Below are positions 35,701 to 47,071 of a DNA stretch of 64,000 nt, in pieces. The number at the start of each line of letters is the position of its first letter. Positions within the stretch are counted from its first letter, which is position 1. Where the stretch lies: positions 252,080 to 316,079 of the forward strand of contig BCIK01000025.1 in NCBI GenBank assembly GCA_039545295.1. The letters are read 5' to 3'. The DNA is from Udeniomyces pyricola. Lineage: Eukaryota; Basidiomycota; Tremellomycetes; Cystofilobasidiales; Mrakiaceae. The notes under the pieces were generated by a model that ran no database searches, had not been told where the DNA came from, and saw only the letters and a program-made list of their open reading frames with translations. The position numbers were made by a program, and so were the translations under genes.

Positions 35701-37532
35701 CGAAGGTTCCACAGCAGCTGAGCTTTGACGGCGAGTGTCTCTTTGGCAAAGTGAAGGCCGTCAGTCGTTTGAGCCGGGTCGAGCAGAGCGTTAAACGAGA
35801 GCGGAAGCGAGATGGGAGGTGGCGTGACGTTGGAGGTGACGTGAGAAGAAGACGAGGAGGAAGCGGATGAGGATGAGGATGAGCCGGTCGCAGAGTAAAA
35901 GTAGGACGACGCTGACAGTCGAGCGGCGAGATCCGAGTTCATGGCGTCAATTTCGGATGGCAAGAGCGTCTCGCGTCGATCAGCCGACAGCTTCTCCTGA
36001 ATAGGTTCGAGCACAGGGAGGAAGACGATCTCATCGGCGATCAAAGATTCGATCGACGATTCGTCGGCTTCTTTCTCGAGTTGAGCGGAAGGTTTCCGGA
36101 TAGGGTGGGCAAGCGAGTGAGGTCGACTCGTCGAGGTCCAGGTGGAAATGAGATCAAACGTCGAGTCGATTCTGGCTTCCCAAGAGGAGAGACCACCCGA
36201 CGAAGGGTGCCTCAAGTACCAGAGACCTGAGCCAAGGATGAGCATGGCTGGCTGGGGAGCTGGTTGAGGTTTGGACACGGTCAATGAAGAGTGAGGGGGC
36301 GTCGATGTGATGAATGGGGTAGAGAGGAGATGGGTCGTGTGCGTCGCGTTCAAGAAGCTGTAGAGTAAGAACGAAGCGAGCACCTGATTGTCAGTTTGGA
36401 CTGTATCCGAGACGATATCCTGTCCTCGACAAGGCTGGATCATCGTAGAAAATGAGGCAGAACGGCAGAAACGAAGTATGGTCCTCCTCCATGATCATGG
36501 TGGACTTACGGATCCCAATAAAACTCGAACGAAAGGCCAGTCTTTTCGCTCGACCACGAGACGCCCTTGTGCTTCTCACCCGATTCGATCGGCTCTTCGG
36601 GAGCAAGCGGGTCGGCTGACTTGGCCATGGCGTAAAAGAGCTGACGGGTGATGGAGTCACCGATGAAGACGATGCGTCGGCCATGAGCGAGACAGGAAGA
36701 GAGCGATTTTGAATTGTAGTTATTGGTCATGCAGCCTGTTGGAGAGCGGATTTGATGTCAGGATATGCATCATGACAAAGGGTTGACACTAAGCTTTCCA
36801 ATTGGAGAAATCGTTAAGCAGAAGAGGATGGAAGGGGAAAAAGGAAATGGACGTGATAGCTTGAAGCACAGGGCGGGAACGACCCACCATCCGGTTGCCA
36901 TGCTTTCAAGGAACTGTCGGCCCATCGACCGGTATCGAGCAAGGCTGAGCATTTGTATGGATCTCCCGCATCTGAAGGGGTCGAGGGTCAAGGTATGCGT
37001 TGGATAAAGGATGCCACCAGATGTCAGTAACTAAACAAATAAACAAAAAAAAGTCGAAGGCAACCAAACTTTGAGGGAGCTGCGCGGGAAGAAGGAGCAG
37101 GGGGAGGGAATAGACAAACGCCCTTTTCCCTTCACGGCGTGTTCACCCCCATATATCTCCTAGTGTTCCGCCTCTAGGCACGATTCTGCTTCGAGAATAG
37201 CTCGAAAGTCTGCTCCGTCATACATGCCTCTACCTCCTCAGGTGTAGACACCACTGTGGACACTAAGTGCACGGTGTGACGAGATCGATGGGGGTCCCTC
37301 GGATGTGCCCATCGTCTCTCTCGTGTTTGCCCGGGGTAGGCGGGAAGACTGTCCGACGCGTTCGCGCCATCGGGATGAATGAACGGCGGAGAATGGGAAG
37401 GGACTACTGACCGATGACAAAGTACCGCATGAGAGCGGCGAGAAGGGCGACCCATATGGTGGCAAAGCACGCGTACTGAGGCCAGTTTGGGTTAAGACTG
37501 GACTTGGATTGCTTGGGAGCCGAGGGAGGCAT
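32719..37532 (-). CDS. CAS1: Polysaccharide O-acetyltransferase, Cas1/CASD1 family
   Basis: A Golgi-type membrane enzyme that O-acetylates glycans. In Cryptococcus Cas1 acetylates capsular glucuronoxylomannan; in animals CASD1 acetylates sialic acid. Exon 1 (37412-37532) encodes MPPSAPKQ and a signal-anchor helix. Exon 2 (36510-36734) carries the SGNH/PC-esterase nucleophile block [18 protein letters not shown]. Exon 3 (from 36358) runs from FLNATH to the catalytic Asp-His motif DGLHF and the first helix of the membrane domain. Later exons hold the hallmark of the 10-TM acyltransferase domain: [49 protein letters not shown] and [13 protein letters not shown] long Ser/Thr/Pro-rich tail follows and ends in one more hydrophobic segment. 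Introns are several; intron 1 is 677 nt. Two ambiguous bases (N at 33472 and 33482) fall in the coding sequence and blur two residues in a Gly-rich loop. Confidence 0.93.
33472..33482. other. Two ambiguous bases (N) in CAS1 coding sequence
   Basis: N at 33472 and N at 33482 lie in a C-rich stretch that encodes the Gly-rich loop between two membrane helices. The frame stays open across them, so they are substitution-type ambiguities rather than gaps. Confidence 0.97.
33982..33996. repeat. Poly-G tract in CAS1 intron
   Basis: Fifteen consecutive G on the plus strand, in the intron just upstream (in the gene sense) of the exon encoding [20 protein letters not shown]. Confidence 0.85.
34448..34500. 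repeat. Minisatellite of 8-base CT-rich unit in CAS1 intron
   Basis: About five to six tandem copies of CTCTCCCT followed by a CT run, immediately next to the splice donor side of the exon encoding the [10 protein letters not shown] region. Confidence 0.88.
36735..37411 (-). other. Long first intron of CAS1
   Basis: A 677-nt intron with GTCAGT donor and CAACAG acceptor in phase 1, between RYFVI and the codon for Gly of GCMTNNY. No convincing frame inside. Confidence 0.75.
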
Positions 37533-37967
37533 GGCGAGTAGTTGGCGAGTTCCGAGTTCGTTGGCAGTCGGGGTGAGGCGGCGACGATGCGGGGGAGGCT
37601 GCCTCGACGGTGAGAGTGAAGGTGAAATGATGAGTGTGTTGGATGTCGGACCTGCTTATGGATGAGCAACAGCTGTCGGTGTGCGTTGGCCCGGCTGAAG
37701 GTGAGGGGGACAGAGATGGTGAGACTGGTGGGCCGGGTGAAAGCACAAGACGAGTCGGAACGCCGGAGAGTGCTTCAACTGATCATGGACTTGACAACAA
37801 CGTATAATAAGAGAGATTTGCGCCAAAAATTATCCAGTACGAGCATATATGAACACACATATGTATAGATCAGCTTCTAGTCGTGAGCTCAAACCCAGCC
37901 TTATCTTTTGCACTGGGGCCACGAATTTTTTTTTTATTTGCTCCATGCTCATTACGCTCGTCGTAGC

Positions 37968-37983
37968 GATATATATATATCGT
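37968..37983. repeat. TA-rich perfect palindrome
   Basis: The 16-base sequence CGATATATATATATCG equals its own reverse complement. It could extrude or bind a dimeric protein, or simply be a TA microsatellite. Confidence 0.85.
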
Positions 37984-38017
37984 TAGATATGTATGATTCG
38001 ACGACGCGTCCGACAAG

Positions 38018-38047
38018 TGATATATATATATACATATATATATATCA
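38018..38047. repeat. TA-rich near-palindrome
   Basis: A 30-base TGATATA...TATATCA inverted repeat with only the central step (AC) breaking symmetry, about 35 bases from the perfect palindrome upstream. Confidence 0.8.
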
Positions 38048-38654
38048 ATGACACGATTTAATATCCAGTTTCTCGATCGGTCACCAGTCAAACGCGTCGA
38101 CCGACATGTGCCGACATCGACCGGTGCCGGCGCTAACCACCACCCGTTACCCCTGGATCTGTCTGCATGGGAAACCCTAAGCTTTGCCTCACGCTGGTCA
38201 AGTAGAAGCTTACACATTCCGCTCTCGCCGGTCTCGTCCAGGTTGCCGCTGATGATGTAATGACGACAGGCACCGGCCACGATGCAGACCGCATCTCACA
38301 AAGGTCGATCGATCGCACGTCCGTTGCCCCTTTTCTGACATGTACCCCTCTCAGTGACGCATCAACCCCGTCGTCATCTTCGCTCATCATATCTACTGAG
38401 GAGAAATATCAGGGGCAAACTCACCGAGGGACAGGGCCTTTTAAATTCTGACCGGGACCTCCCACGTTACTAATACACCACTACCTTTCCTCTACGATAT
38501 CTTGTCTACGCTTTACTTGACGATTCTCACAACCCTTTTCCTTCGTTCTCAACTCGCTCCATCCGACATACGGTCCCCACGGACCTCTGACGACTCGCGA
38601 TCCCACACGACTCCAGACCTGGCACACTCCCGCCACGACCAACTTCCTCATAGC

Positions 38655-40813
38655 ATGAACGTTCCTCTCAGCCCTCCTTCTCCCACGTTTCCGGGTACTT
38701 TTGTTACGAAAGGACCGCTTCCTTCCTCTCCTCCTTCATCGATGAGTCCTTATCATGACATCCCTCTTCCATCAGCTATACCTTATCTCACGCTTCTTGA
38801 CGTTAGAGTAGACGAGGAAGTCATGCGCGAGCTTGATGGCACCGCTCGCAAGAAGAGACGCCGCTGGAGGGTCTGGACGGGCTCTCTCGGCCTCGTCATC
38901 GCCGGCTGGAGTCTGTTTTTGACTTGCAAATATGTCTATGGATGGACTCGTGAGTACACAGGGTCTAAGTTGCTCTTGAAATCCCGTTTTGCGTGAATTA
39001 AAAAGCCAGTGCTGATCAAACTTCCGACATCCAATCCCGATACTCCTCTCTTCCGCTCTGGTGCCTCGTCTTGATTACAATGCCGACTCTCAGATTCCAG
39101 CCCTACCAAGTCTCAGATGAAAAGGAAGATGGGTATCGCATTCTGTACCCTCTCCTTATATTCTACCATTGCAACATGTGCTGTCCTCTTCCTCCTTCGA
39201 TACGTAAGTCTAACGTCGTTTCGTTTTCCTCGACGAGTTCGGATTTTCCTTTCAAACATTTCGACTAACGTAGCGGCTATGGCTCTCGTGATCTCACTCT
39301 CCAACCAACGTTCTCTCCTTCATCTTTCTAGTTTCACGCCCCGACGCACTCCCATCCTATCTTGATTCCCTTCGTCCACACCTCGCTCTACCTCTCCTCA
39401 CTCTGTTTCCTCACCCCGGCCGTCGCCTCCCTCATCCTCCTTTGCCTCCCACCTCGTGACTTGGAAACAGCAGTAATGACGACCTGCCCTACGTGGGGAC
39501 TCGACTTGGTCTGGTCCGACATGGCAGGGTTGGAGCATATATGCAATAACGGTATGGGTGGAGCCTGGATCGGAGCTATTGCTGGTAGACTCACTTGCTT
39601 GGTTGCTGTACTCGTGCGTGATTTTTTTTTTCTCTCTCTTTCCTCTGTTCATTGAACTCAGTACGTTCAGGTCGTGTCGTATCCTATGTATGCATCTAAC
39701 TATAATTACCATGCTTTTCTTACTTCATTTCATTGATCTTTCACCTGCCTCCTCTTCCTGCCTTGATGCTCTACCCTTCAATGATGACGACACTGACAGG
39801 CACTTTTTCATCACTCACTTCATCGAACGTTTATTCTCCTCCAAATACCCCTTCCTTCTGACACCTCCAATCATCTTCCTCATTCTCCTCTCTCCGCTCA
39901 CCCAGAAAAGTTCCCACCAAATGCCAACTCGATCAAATATGAGTCTCTCCCTCGCCGGTCGTCGACTACACCTTCGTACTACGTGGACGACGCCGCCCAT
40001 TCAGCGATGCGATCCAACTTCTTACATCGACCCTCGCTCGATTCGACAACGATAGCAAACGCACCTCCGACGGCTGGGCTATTGAGCCCTGCCAACGGCA
40101 GTGAGCTCAGGACGGATGAGATTCGAGGATGGTTCGATCCAAGAGGACTCGCCCCTATGTCAGAAGAGGAGGTGCTTGTCGTCGATGAAGGGGACACTTC
40201 GGAGGACACAGGAGGCTATCTAGGTCAGACGAACTCCAATCGGTTGAGTCATAATAGTAGTACATACACGACGACTCCCCTCCTCAGCAGCGTCTGTAAA
40301 ATCAGGTCTCCATCCGATCATCGCGGCTTCTTTTCGTCGTTGAGAGCCCAGCCTCATAAAGAGGTCGCCGATCACTTGACTTCTATCCCACCTGGACGCG
40401 GCAATTCCTCTCCTTCGTCGCCCTCTTCTTGTCGCTCTCCTCGACGGTCAATGCATTATCCTTCTCGACGTGTCCTTGATGACGAGGCCCTCGACCTCTC
40501 CACGATTACAGACTCCATCGCTCTCTCTGGCAGCGGCTCTGTGACCGACGAGGAAACCGTCTCTCCTCTTTCGCCGCGAACCGAAGCAATCTGGGACGCC
40601 GCTCGTGAGCGTCGATGGGGCAGCGAACACAGCAACGGTGGGAGACGAGAAGGAAGTGGGACGGGAGCTTGTCGACAAGATGATGCGTTGTCATCGCGAC
40701 GTCTGTCGTTGAGAGCTCCGAGTATTGTGGAGAGTGTTAGGAGTCTGGTCGTGAAGGGAATTGCTGTCTCGGCTGACGGCAAGGATAAGAAGCGGTTTGG
40801 CTGGAGGAAGTGA
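38655..40813 (+). CDS. Unrecognised multispanning membrane protein
   Basis: I do not recognise the family. Exons 38655-38949, 39094-39203, 39332-39613 and 39911-40813 join in phase and give 529 aa. A Ser/Pro-rich N-terminus (MNVPLSPPSPTFPGTFVTKG) is followed by a basic patch (ARKKRRRWR) and four hydrophobic stretches: SLGLVIAGWSLFLTCKYVYG, MGIAFCTLSLYSTIATCAVL, PFVHTSLYLSSLCFLTPAVA and GGAWIGAIAGRLTCLVAV. The last exon is a hydrophilic Ser-rich tail with many dibasic-Ser sites (for example RRSMHYPSRRVLDDE) that ends KKRFGWRK. The Lys/Arg patch before the first helix suggests a cytosolic N-terminus. Topology resembles four-helix fungal membrane proteins, but no signature supports a name. A tiny extra exon near 39671 is possible and would change the join to the tail. 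Confidence 0.72.
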
Positions 40814-41576
40814 AGAGCTGTAGCGATTTGATAACGAGTAATGACTTTAACGATCCCCCCGCATAATTCACTTTTCAGGGTTGATGTCAGCTCGGAGATG
40901 GATGCAGATTGTCGAGCACTAGGCTAACGGCGCGCATATAATGAGCGATGAGACGATTTTTGATTATTATTACTTTTGTGATGACTTTTTCCTTTTTCTT
41001 TTTACGAACACACAAGACAGTTTGCTTCTCTTTCTTGTGACGAGTTTATGATATGTGATTTTCTATCTCACACTGATTTCCGTATTCATAAAACTCAGGG
41101 TGGATCGATATTATTCATGAGAGCAGAAAACCCAGCCTTGATACCAAACCTGTTCATACAGGTCTGGTTCAAATTCGTCGAATGCATAGATTTGAAACTT
41201 TATTGTACTGGAGAGTCTTATATCTCCTTGAACATTACTGTACCCTCAAAAGTTGCGTAGCATGCCTGTGCAACGAGATCGATCAATCGTGCCAGACCTG
41301 TATATTGTATGAACCGGTCTGGGATCGAAACGAAGAAAAACCATCAATGTCCGCTCGTAATTCTCCCTTTTTCTGAATCGGCCGTTTCGAAATTTCGAGA
41401 CGCGTCCACACACTCTCCCTCTCTCTCGTTGACTCTGCTTCCAGTCAATCCCTTTCTTCCCTTCGACTGCTGCCCCTCCCGTCGCGTCCTCTGCTCTCCT
41501 TTCTTCCCTCGACCAACCCTTCCTCCTTCCATCCCACCAACCCAAACCCTACAAACCCAACTGCAAACAAAAAGCC
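40814..41576. other. Intergenic region before YTM1
   Basis: About 760 bases holding the 3' flank of the membrane-protein gene and the YTM1 promoter, CT-rich close to the start codon. Nothing else is recognised. Confidence 0.6.
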
Positions 41577-43867
41577 ATGACGTCTCCTCAAACGCTGCCC
41601 ATCATCCTATCGACGCGCTCGCCGCACTACCAAATCCCAGCGGAAAAGTATCTGATCCCTTCGAGCTGGAAACGATTCCAACTCTCTCAACTCATCAACA
41701 AAGTCCTCGGTCTCCCCCAGCCCGTCCCCTTTGACTTTGTCGTCGATGGCGAGATCCTTCGGTCGTCACTTCAGGATTGGGTCCGAGAGAGGGAGACCAA
41801 GGGCGAGTCGAGAGCCGGAGGGGAGGAGACGTTGGAGATTGAGTACATTGAGAGCGTCTTGCCACCTCAGCACGTCAGCAGTTTTGAGCATGACGACTGG
41901 GTGAGCAGTGTGAGCGTTGGAAAGCCTGGGTGAGTTTATATTTGCTTGTGTATTTGTACATATACATATATATATATGTGTGTGGCGTGAGACGATTGGG
42001 AGCTGAGGGGGCGATTTCCAGAGGGTTTCTCTGGGATGGTGGACTTCATTTCTTCGTTGAGCCTTTTACGTTGAGCTTTCTCTGACCATGCTCCCTCCTG
42101 CTCTTTCCTCGGAACCTGTCATGATCGCCTTGGCATCATCCTCTCGTGCATCTTCATGTTCATCTTCCGAACAACACCTACTCTATACACTCTCTGCCCT
42201 CTCACTTGTCGGCCGCCTTGGCATGGCTCTCCATTTTTCCCCCTTGCACATCCATCCCCCTCTCGCGTTCTCTCCGCAGGATCTTCCTCACTGGCTGCTA
42301 CGATTCCCGTCTTCGCCTCTTCTCTTCTTCCCAAACGCTTCTCACTTCCATCTTCACCGGTTCCCACACCGGTGGTATCACCTCCATCTCTTGGCTGCCT
42401 GATCTCGCCCCGGCGTCGTCATCCTCGTCGCCCGCATCCTACCTCGCCGCTGGTTCCATGGACGGCATTGCCCGAGTCTACTCCCTTCCTTCCATCGACG
42501 CCTCTACCTTGCCTACGGATGACTTGGCATCTACCTCCCTCATGTCCCTTCACCATCATACCTCTGCCATCTCTTCCATTGCTTCGTGCCCGACGAGCCC
42601 ACATCTCCTCACGGCCTCTTGGGATTCGACTTTGGCGCTCTTCCCGTTGACGCCTCTCCCAACGGCCCATTCAACTTCGGTCCCTCCTCCTCTCCAACTC
42701 TCCAACAAGGCTCAGAAGCGACGGAAGCTCGACAAGACTATCGTCGAGGAAGAAGGCGTCGCGGCCGATGGCTTCCGAGTCGGACCCGAGGCCGTCTTTA
42801 GGGGTCACACTGGCAGGGTTGGGAAGGCTATTTGGGATAAGGTCGAACAGGGCGTCAAGGTCTGGAGTTGTGGTTGGGATGGAAGCATCAGAGGTTGGGA
42901 CGTCGAAACTCAGATCAACTTTTTGATCAAGGTGAGTTTGATGAACGAAAAAAAACCCATGAAAAAACTCCACAGCTATAAGGGAAGAAAATCAAGAAGA
43001 CGAAGACGGGCTACAAGCAAGCAACCCTCGCTAGGCGTCTTGTCTTTCTTGCTTTTCGTTTTCTGTTTCTTTGCTACCCTCATCGCCAATTTGATCTCCG
43101 TCTCCTCCCTTCCTGTACCATACATCTTCCCGACGGTCTGACTGACAAGATCAATTTTCCTTTTGTTTTCCTTTTTGTTCATCCTTCCCTGTTTCACCTT
43201 CCTTTCTCTCATCTTCGCCCTCATGCCTCGCCTCGTCCCACACACACACCCCCTCTTTTTAACTCTGTAGCAAGCGCCGTCGGACAAAGTCTGTCTCGAC
43301 ATGGACCAAATGTCTGGTGGTTCCTCTATGCTCGTCACGTCCCATGCGGACCGAACCGTTTGCCTTTGGGATACCCGTGATGGTTCGTCCCTGCTTTCCC
43401 TTCATAACTTTCAATCCGACTCCCCTTCCCCTACCCTGCCCTAAAACCCTCATGCTCGCTTTCTTCATGTCCATCTTCCTCATATCACTAATTCGGCCTT
43501 TCGTTTCCGTCTTTTTTGATTTTTTTTCCATCTTCTTCCTGATCCTCTACCTTGCTCTAAAACAGAAACTTCCATCATCTCCCTTACGCTCCCTTCCGCT
43601 CATTCCTCCTTTATTCCCTTCGTCCGAGCGCACCCTACTTCGCCCCATCTCATCGCCACCGGAGGTCACGACGGTCAACTCAAGATCTTCGATATTCGAT
43701 CCCCGAAACAAGCCCTGCTCGGCGTCCAGCGCAACCCGACCACTACGAACGCCTCGGGCGTCGAGACGAAGACCAAGGAGAAGTTGTTGGCGGGAGATTG
43801 GGATGGAGAGATCTTGGCGGTCGGAGGAGAGGGATGCGAGTTGGAGGTTTATAGGGGCAAGGTTTAA
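41577..43867 (+). CDS. YTM1: Ribosome biogenesis WD40 protein Ytm1 (WDR12)
   Basis: A subunit of the nucleolar Nop7/PeBoW complex (with Erb1 and Nop7) needed for 60S pre-ribosome maturation. Its N-terminal NLE domain is contacted by the Rea1 AAA ATPase. Exons 41577-41929, 42280-42931, 43271-43382 and 43566-43867 join in phase, giving 472 aa. The NLE domain is exon 1 (PIILSTRSPHYQIPAEKYLI, SQLINKVLGLPQPVPFDFVV). WD repeats follow: LTGCYDSRLRLFS, LAAGSMDGIARVYS, LLTASWDSTLALF, VWSCGWDGSIRGWDVET, LVTSHADRTVCLWDTRD and IATGGHDGQLKIFDIRS, and the last blade closes with LLAGDWDGEILAVG. A basic segment KAQKRRKLDK in the middle fits a nuclear localisation signal. Intron 1 is 350 nt and intron 2 is 339 nt. 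Intron 3 uses a GTTCGT donor. Confidence 0.95.
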
Positions 43868-44443
43868 GAAGGTTGGGACAGGAGGAAAGAGAGGGATAGC
43901 TAGTAGCTTGTGTAGACATGGAACGTCTTTCCTCCTTCTTGTTCTTCTTCCTTTTCTTTTCTTCGGAAGAATAGATGGATCGTGATACACGTCATAAACC
44001 TTGGAGTTTATCGCTTATGAGGTTGTCCATGATTTGCATCACAAGAGGATATAAACTTGAGCTTGAAAAGGCTATCCGGTCGTCCTGGTTCATCATGGCG
44101 AATGATCAGTACTGTGCATGCAGGTTGACAGTAATTAGTTGAGGATGCTCATGTATATATGTACACGATACCCAATATCTGCACACGTGCATAGATATGC
44201 AACATTGACTCATTTTTGCAAGCTCATACCACACGATGGCCTGCCCTGGCAGACAGACGAGTTCGAATGGAACTGATTAGAACAAATAGAAAAACAGGTG
44301 ATATTTTCTATTTATGTATATATATTATACCACGCGATCGCGTCGACGCCCATCGTCCTCCATCATCCTGTTCTCACTGTCCATCTGCGCTCACACCTGC
44401 ATTCAACCCCCCACACTACCGTCTCTGTCCGCCCAATAAGACC
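43868..44443. other. Intergenic region between YTM1 and NAA20
   Basis: About 575 bases; contains TATATAT steps near 44150-44160 and 44315-44330. No gene or RNA is recognised. Confidence 0.6.
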
Positions 44444-45637
44444 ATGTCCATCCTCCGCCCACTTCGTGCGACCGATCTCTTTGAGTTCAATAACATGTCC
44501 GTGCTGCCTTCACCGTCACTGTTCCCCTCGTTTCGCCAAAGCTGACATCCAAGCCGTCGGACGCCTTGCTGCGTACCGTTCTTTTCCTTTCTCTATAACC
44601 TCTTCTTGACCCATTCAAAGCAATCTAGACATTTTCACCGAGACAGTTCGTTCACATCCAACAATTCTTCCCTACCTCTCAACCTACACAACAGCGGCCA
44701 GCTGTCTCTTCTCACGCCTCTCTCTTCTAAATCAAAAACCTCTTGCTCATTCGTTCTCTTCTAGACAACTAACGTTTCCGCTACTCCTTCTTCGAACTCC
44801 TGTACAGTACTCCAACACATTCTACCTGTCATACCTCGCGAAGTGGCCTGATCTCTGTGCGGCCGAGTTCACGCCTTCAGATCGGATGATGGGTTATGGT
44901 CAGTTTGAACAACCCAGCTTCCTTTACTCAGGTTTCCCAACAGCTGCTTCAGCCCCCACCATTCCTTTTCTTCCGTCGCTAGATCATACCTATCTAACCG
45001 CATTTCCACCTTTGCCATATCCTACCCTCCAATCTTTCTTGTCTCCCTTCTTCTTTCAGTCATCGGCAAGTCCGAAGGTCGTTCGACTGATCATCACGGC
45101 CATGTCACCGCCTTAACCGTTGCGCCCGAATTCCGTCGTCTCTCCCTCGCGTCGTCCCTCATGACCCTCCTCGAGACCTCTTCGGCCTCCCCCACCCACT
45201 CGGGCTACTTTGTCGACCTCTTCGTGAGATGCAACAACAAAGTCGCCATCAATATGTACGAGAGCATGGGGTATTCGGTCTTTAGACGTGTCGTGGGGTA
45301 TTATGCGGGTATGGGAGGCGCAGGGAGTGAAGGAAGGGATGGCAAAGATGCTTTCGGTTCGTTTCTTCTCCTTCTTTTACATTCTTTTTCGTTTCCCCTC
45401 ACCAGACAAGAACAAAAATCGACAGACAACAAACGACACAAAAGCAACGCAAATCACTGACCCCCTCCCTCTCGTCTCTCCTTTCCTTTTCCCCTTTTCT
45501 TCCTTTTCTTTCCTTCTTCACACCTCTTACGCTGTCGAGCAGACATGCGGAAACCGTTACCCAGAGACAAGCATCGAGCCTCTATCCGGCCAAACGGAAG
45601 GGAGGTCCTCTGTAAACCTTCAGACGTCTGGTTCTGA
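44444..45637 (+). CDS. NAA20: NatB N-terminal acetyltransferase catalytic subunit
   Basis: The NatB catalytic subunit (Nat3 in yeast), which acetylates nascent N-termini beginning Met-Asp/Glu/Asn/Gln with the auxiliary subunit Mdm20/Naa25 at the ribosome. Five exons close exactly in frame (44444-44496, 44621-44645, 44808-44898, 45060-45356, 45543-45637), giving 186 aa, close to the family size. Motifs are LRPLRATDLFEFNN, NLDIFTETYSNTFYLSYLAK, WPDLCAAEFTPSDRMMGYVI, HGHVTALTVAPEFRRLSLAS (acetyl-CoA pocket), GYFVDLFVRCNNKVAINMYE, MGYSVFRRVVGYY and the C-terminal DAFDMRKPLPRDK. The usual R-R-x-G-x-A pocket reads RRLSLA, with Ser for Gly. The second exon is only 25 nt, and two introns use GTTCGT donors. 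Confidence 0.95.
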
Positions 45638-46563
45638 TCCCTTCCGCCCCCTCCCCCCCATTTTTCAACCAACCTACTTTACCTACTTAATCGCCCTAGA
45701 TGGAAATGAAACACTGAAAAAGAAAGGAGAATGTGTACTCCGAGATACACTCACTGAACGGAGGAAATATTGTATCGGCTGATCGAGGTATCACCGCTGA
45801 TCATCATAACTGACGACCATCACGCACATACCGAGACAAAACAAATCCGACTCTTCGTGTCCTTCTTATTGATCCTCAGTGGTATGTACTGCATACGCAT
45901 TCATCAGGCGTACGTGTTGAGTGACCGTTCTCATCGCGATGCTCATGTAATCATCTTGTGGTTGTAGCTAAATGAACCAGCCCCCCCCCCCTTCGGCCGG
46001 GTATCGTCTTGTGGCTGTTTCACTTGTTTCTGTGGCCAGATAAAAACTCACTTGGACATCATCCACGGTCGACAGCTGCAATTGCGCGCCCCAGCCGGCT
46101 GGCTATAATCATATCGATCGATACGTACGTACCGCTCGGCGGGTGGAGGAATCGCCGACAGCTTGCTTGATAAAAGTAAATCGCATTGTATATGTATGAA
46201 CGTCTTGGCGTGTACACCAAAACGATGAGAGTTGAAGAGCGCAGAGCCTGAGAATTCAAACTACAGCATGAAGGCCGATTCGAGGAAAAGACGAAGAGAT
46301 CCATTGGTTATAATAGCACGCCGTGCCTGAATTGTAGGCAGAACAGGGCTGTGACTGCAGGCTGTGCGGGAGGTCAACGTTACTGCAGCACGATGTTGGA
46401 ATGACGATGACGTAACGGATCAAAGCCAGCCGTCGGGATCCCGATTCTGATGTTGCTTTTGATTCTTCCCTTTCCCTCCTGCCTCTCCTCCACCACCACC
46501 ACTTCCATCTACTTCCCAATCTATCCAACCACACATCCACACACATACACCTCATCAACCTTC
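45638..46563. other. Intergenic region upstream of the small mitochondrial protein gene
   Basis: About 925 bases with a short C run (45980-45989) and no recognised gene or RNA. The 100 bases before the next ATG are CT/CA-rich, as expected for a core promoter or leader here. Confidence 0.6.
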
Positions 46564-47040
46564 ATGTCGTCTTTCCTCCCCCGAACCCTTCGCTCCTCGA
46601 CCGGGATTTTCCGTCGAACGTTTGCGTCGTCCCCGACGACTCGATTCTCCCCCTCGATCGTCGCCCTCAACGATGGCAAAGACGAATCCGTACGTCGCCG
46701 TCCTCACTCCCTCTCCTGTTTACTGTCTTCCCTTCTCCCATCTTGTCGTCTTCCCCGCCTTGGGTGTGCATGAGCTCGATTGGCGACGAGAGCTCGGGAC
46801 GTGGAAGAACCTTCTTCCACGGCGGTTCTCGCTCCAATTCCATCTCCAAACCCCTTCCTCACCCTCCTCCTCACACAACATCTGAAGTCTCAACTCACGC
46901 CTTTTGCTATGCTCTCGTTCTCGTCCTTCACACCCTTCCTATGAATAACGATAAACCAACAAATCGAATCATTCGCTCGCTTGCGGATATGTGTATGTGT
47001 GTAGATTATGGACAAGGCTGGTAAAATGGTTCGTAACCCA

Positions 47041-47071
<31 letters not shown>

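Larger units (their letters stand above)
37533..38654. promoter_or_regulatory. Divergent promoter region of CAS1 and a membrane-protein gene
   Basis: About 1.1 kb separating two divergent start codons. It contains two TA-rich palindromes (37968-37983 and 38018-38047). No gene is seen. Confidence 0.6.
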
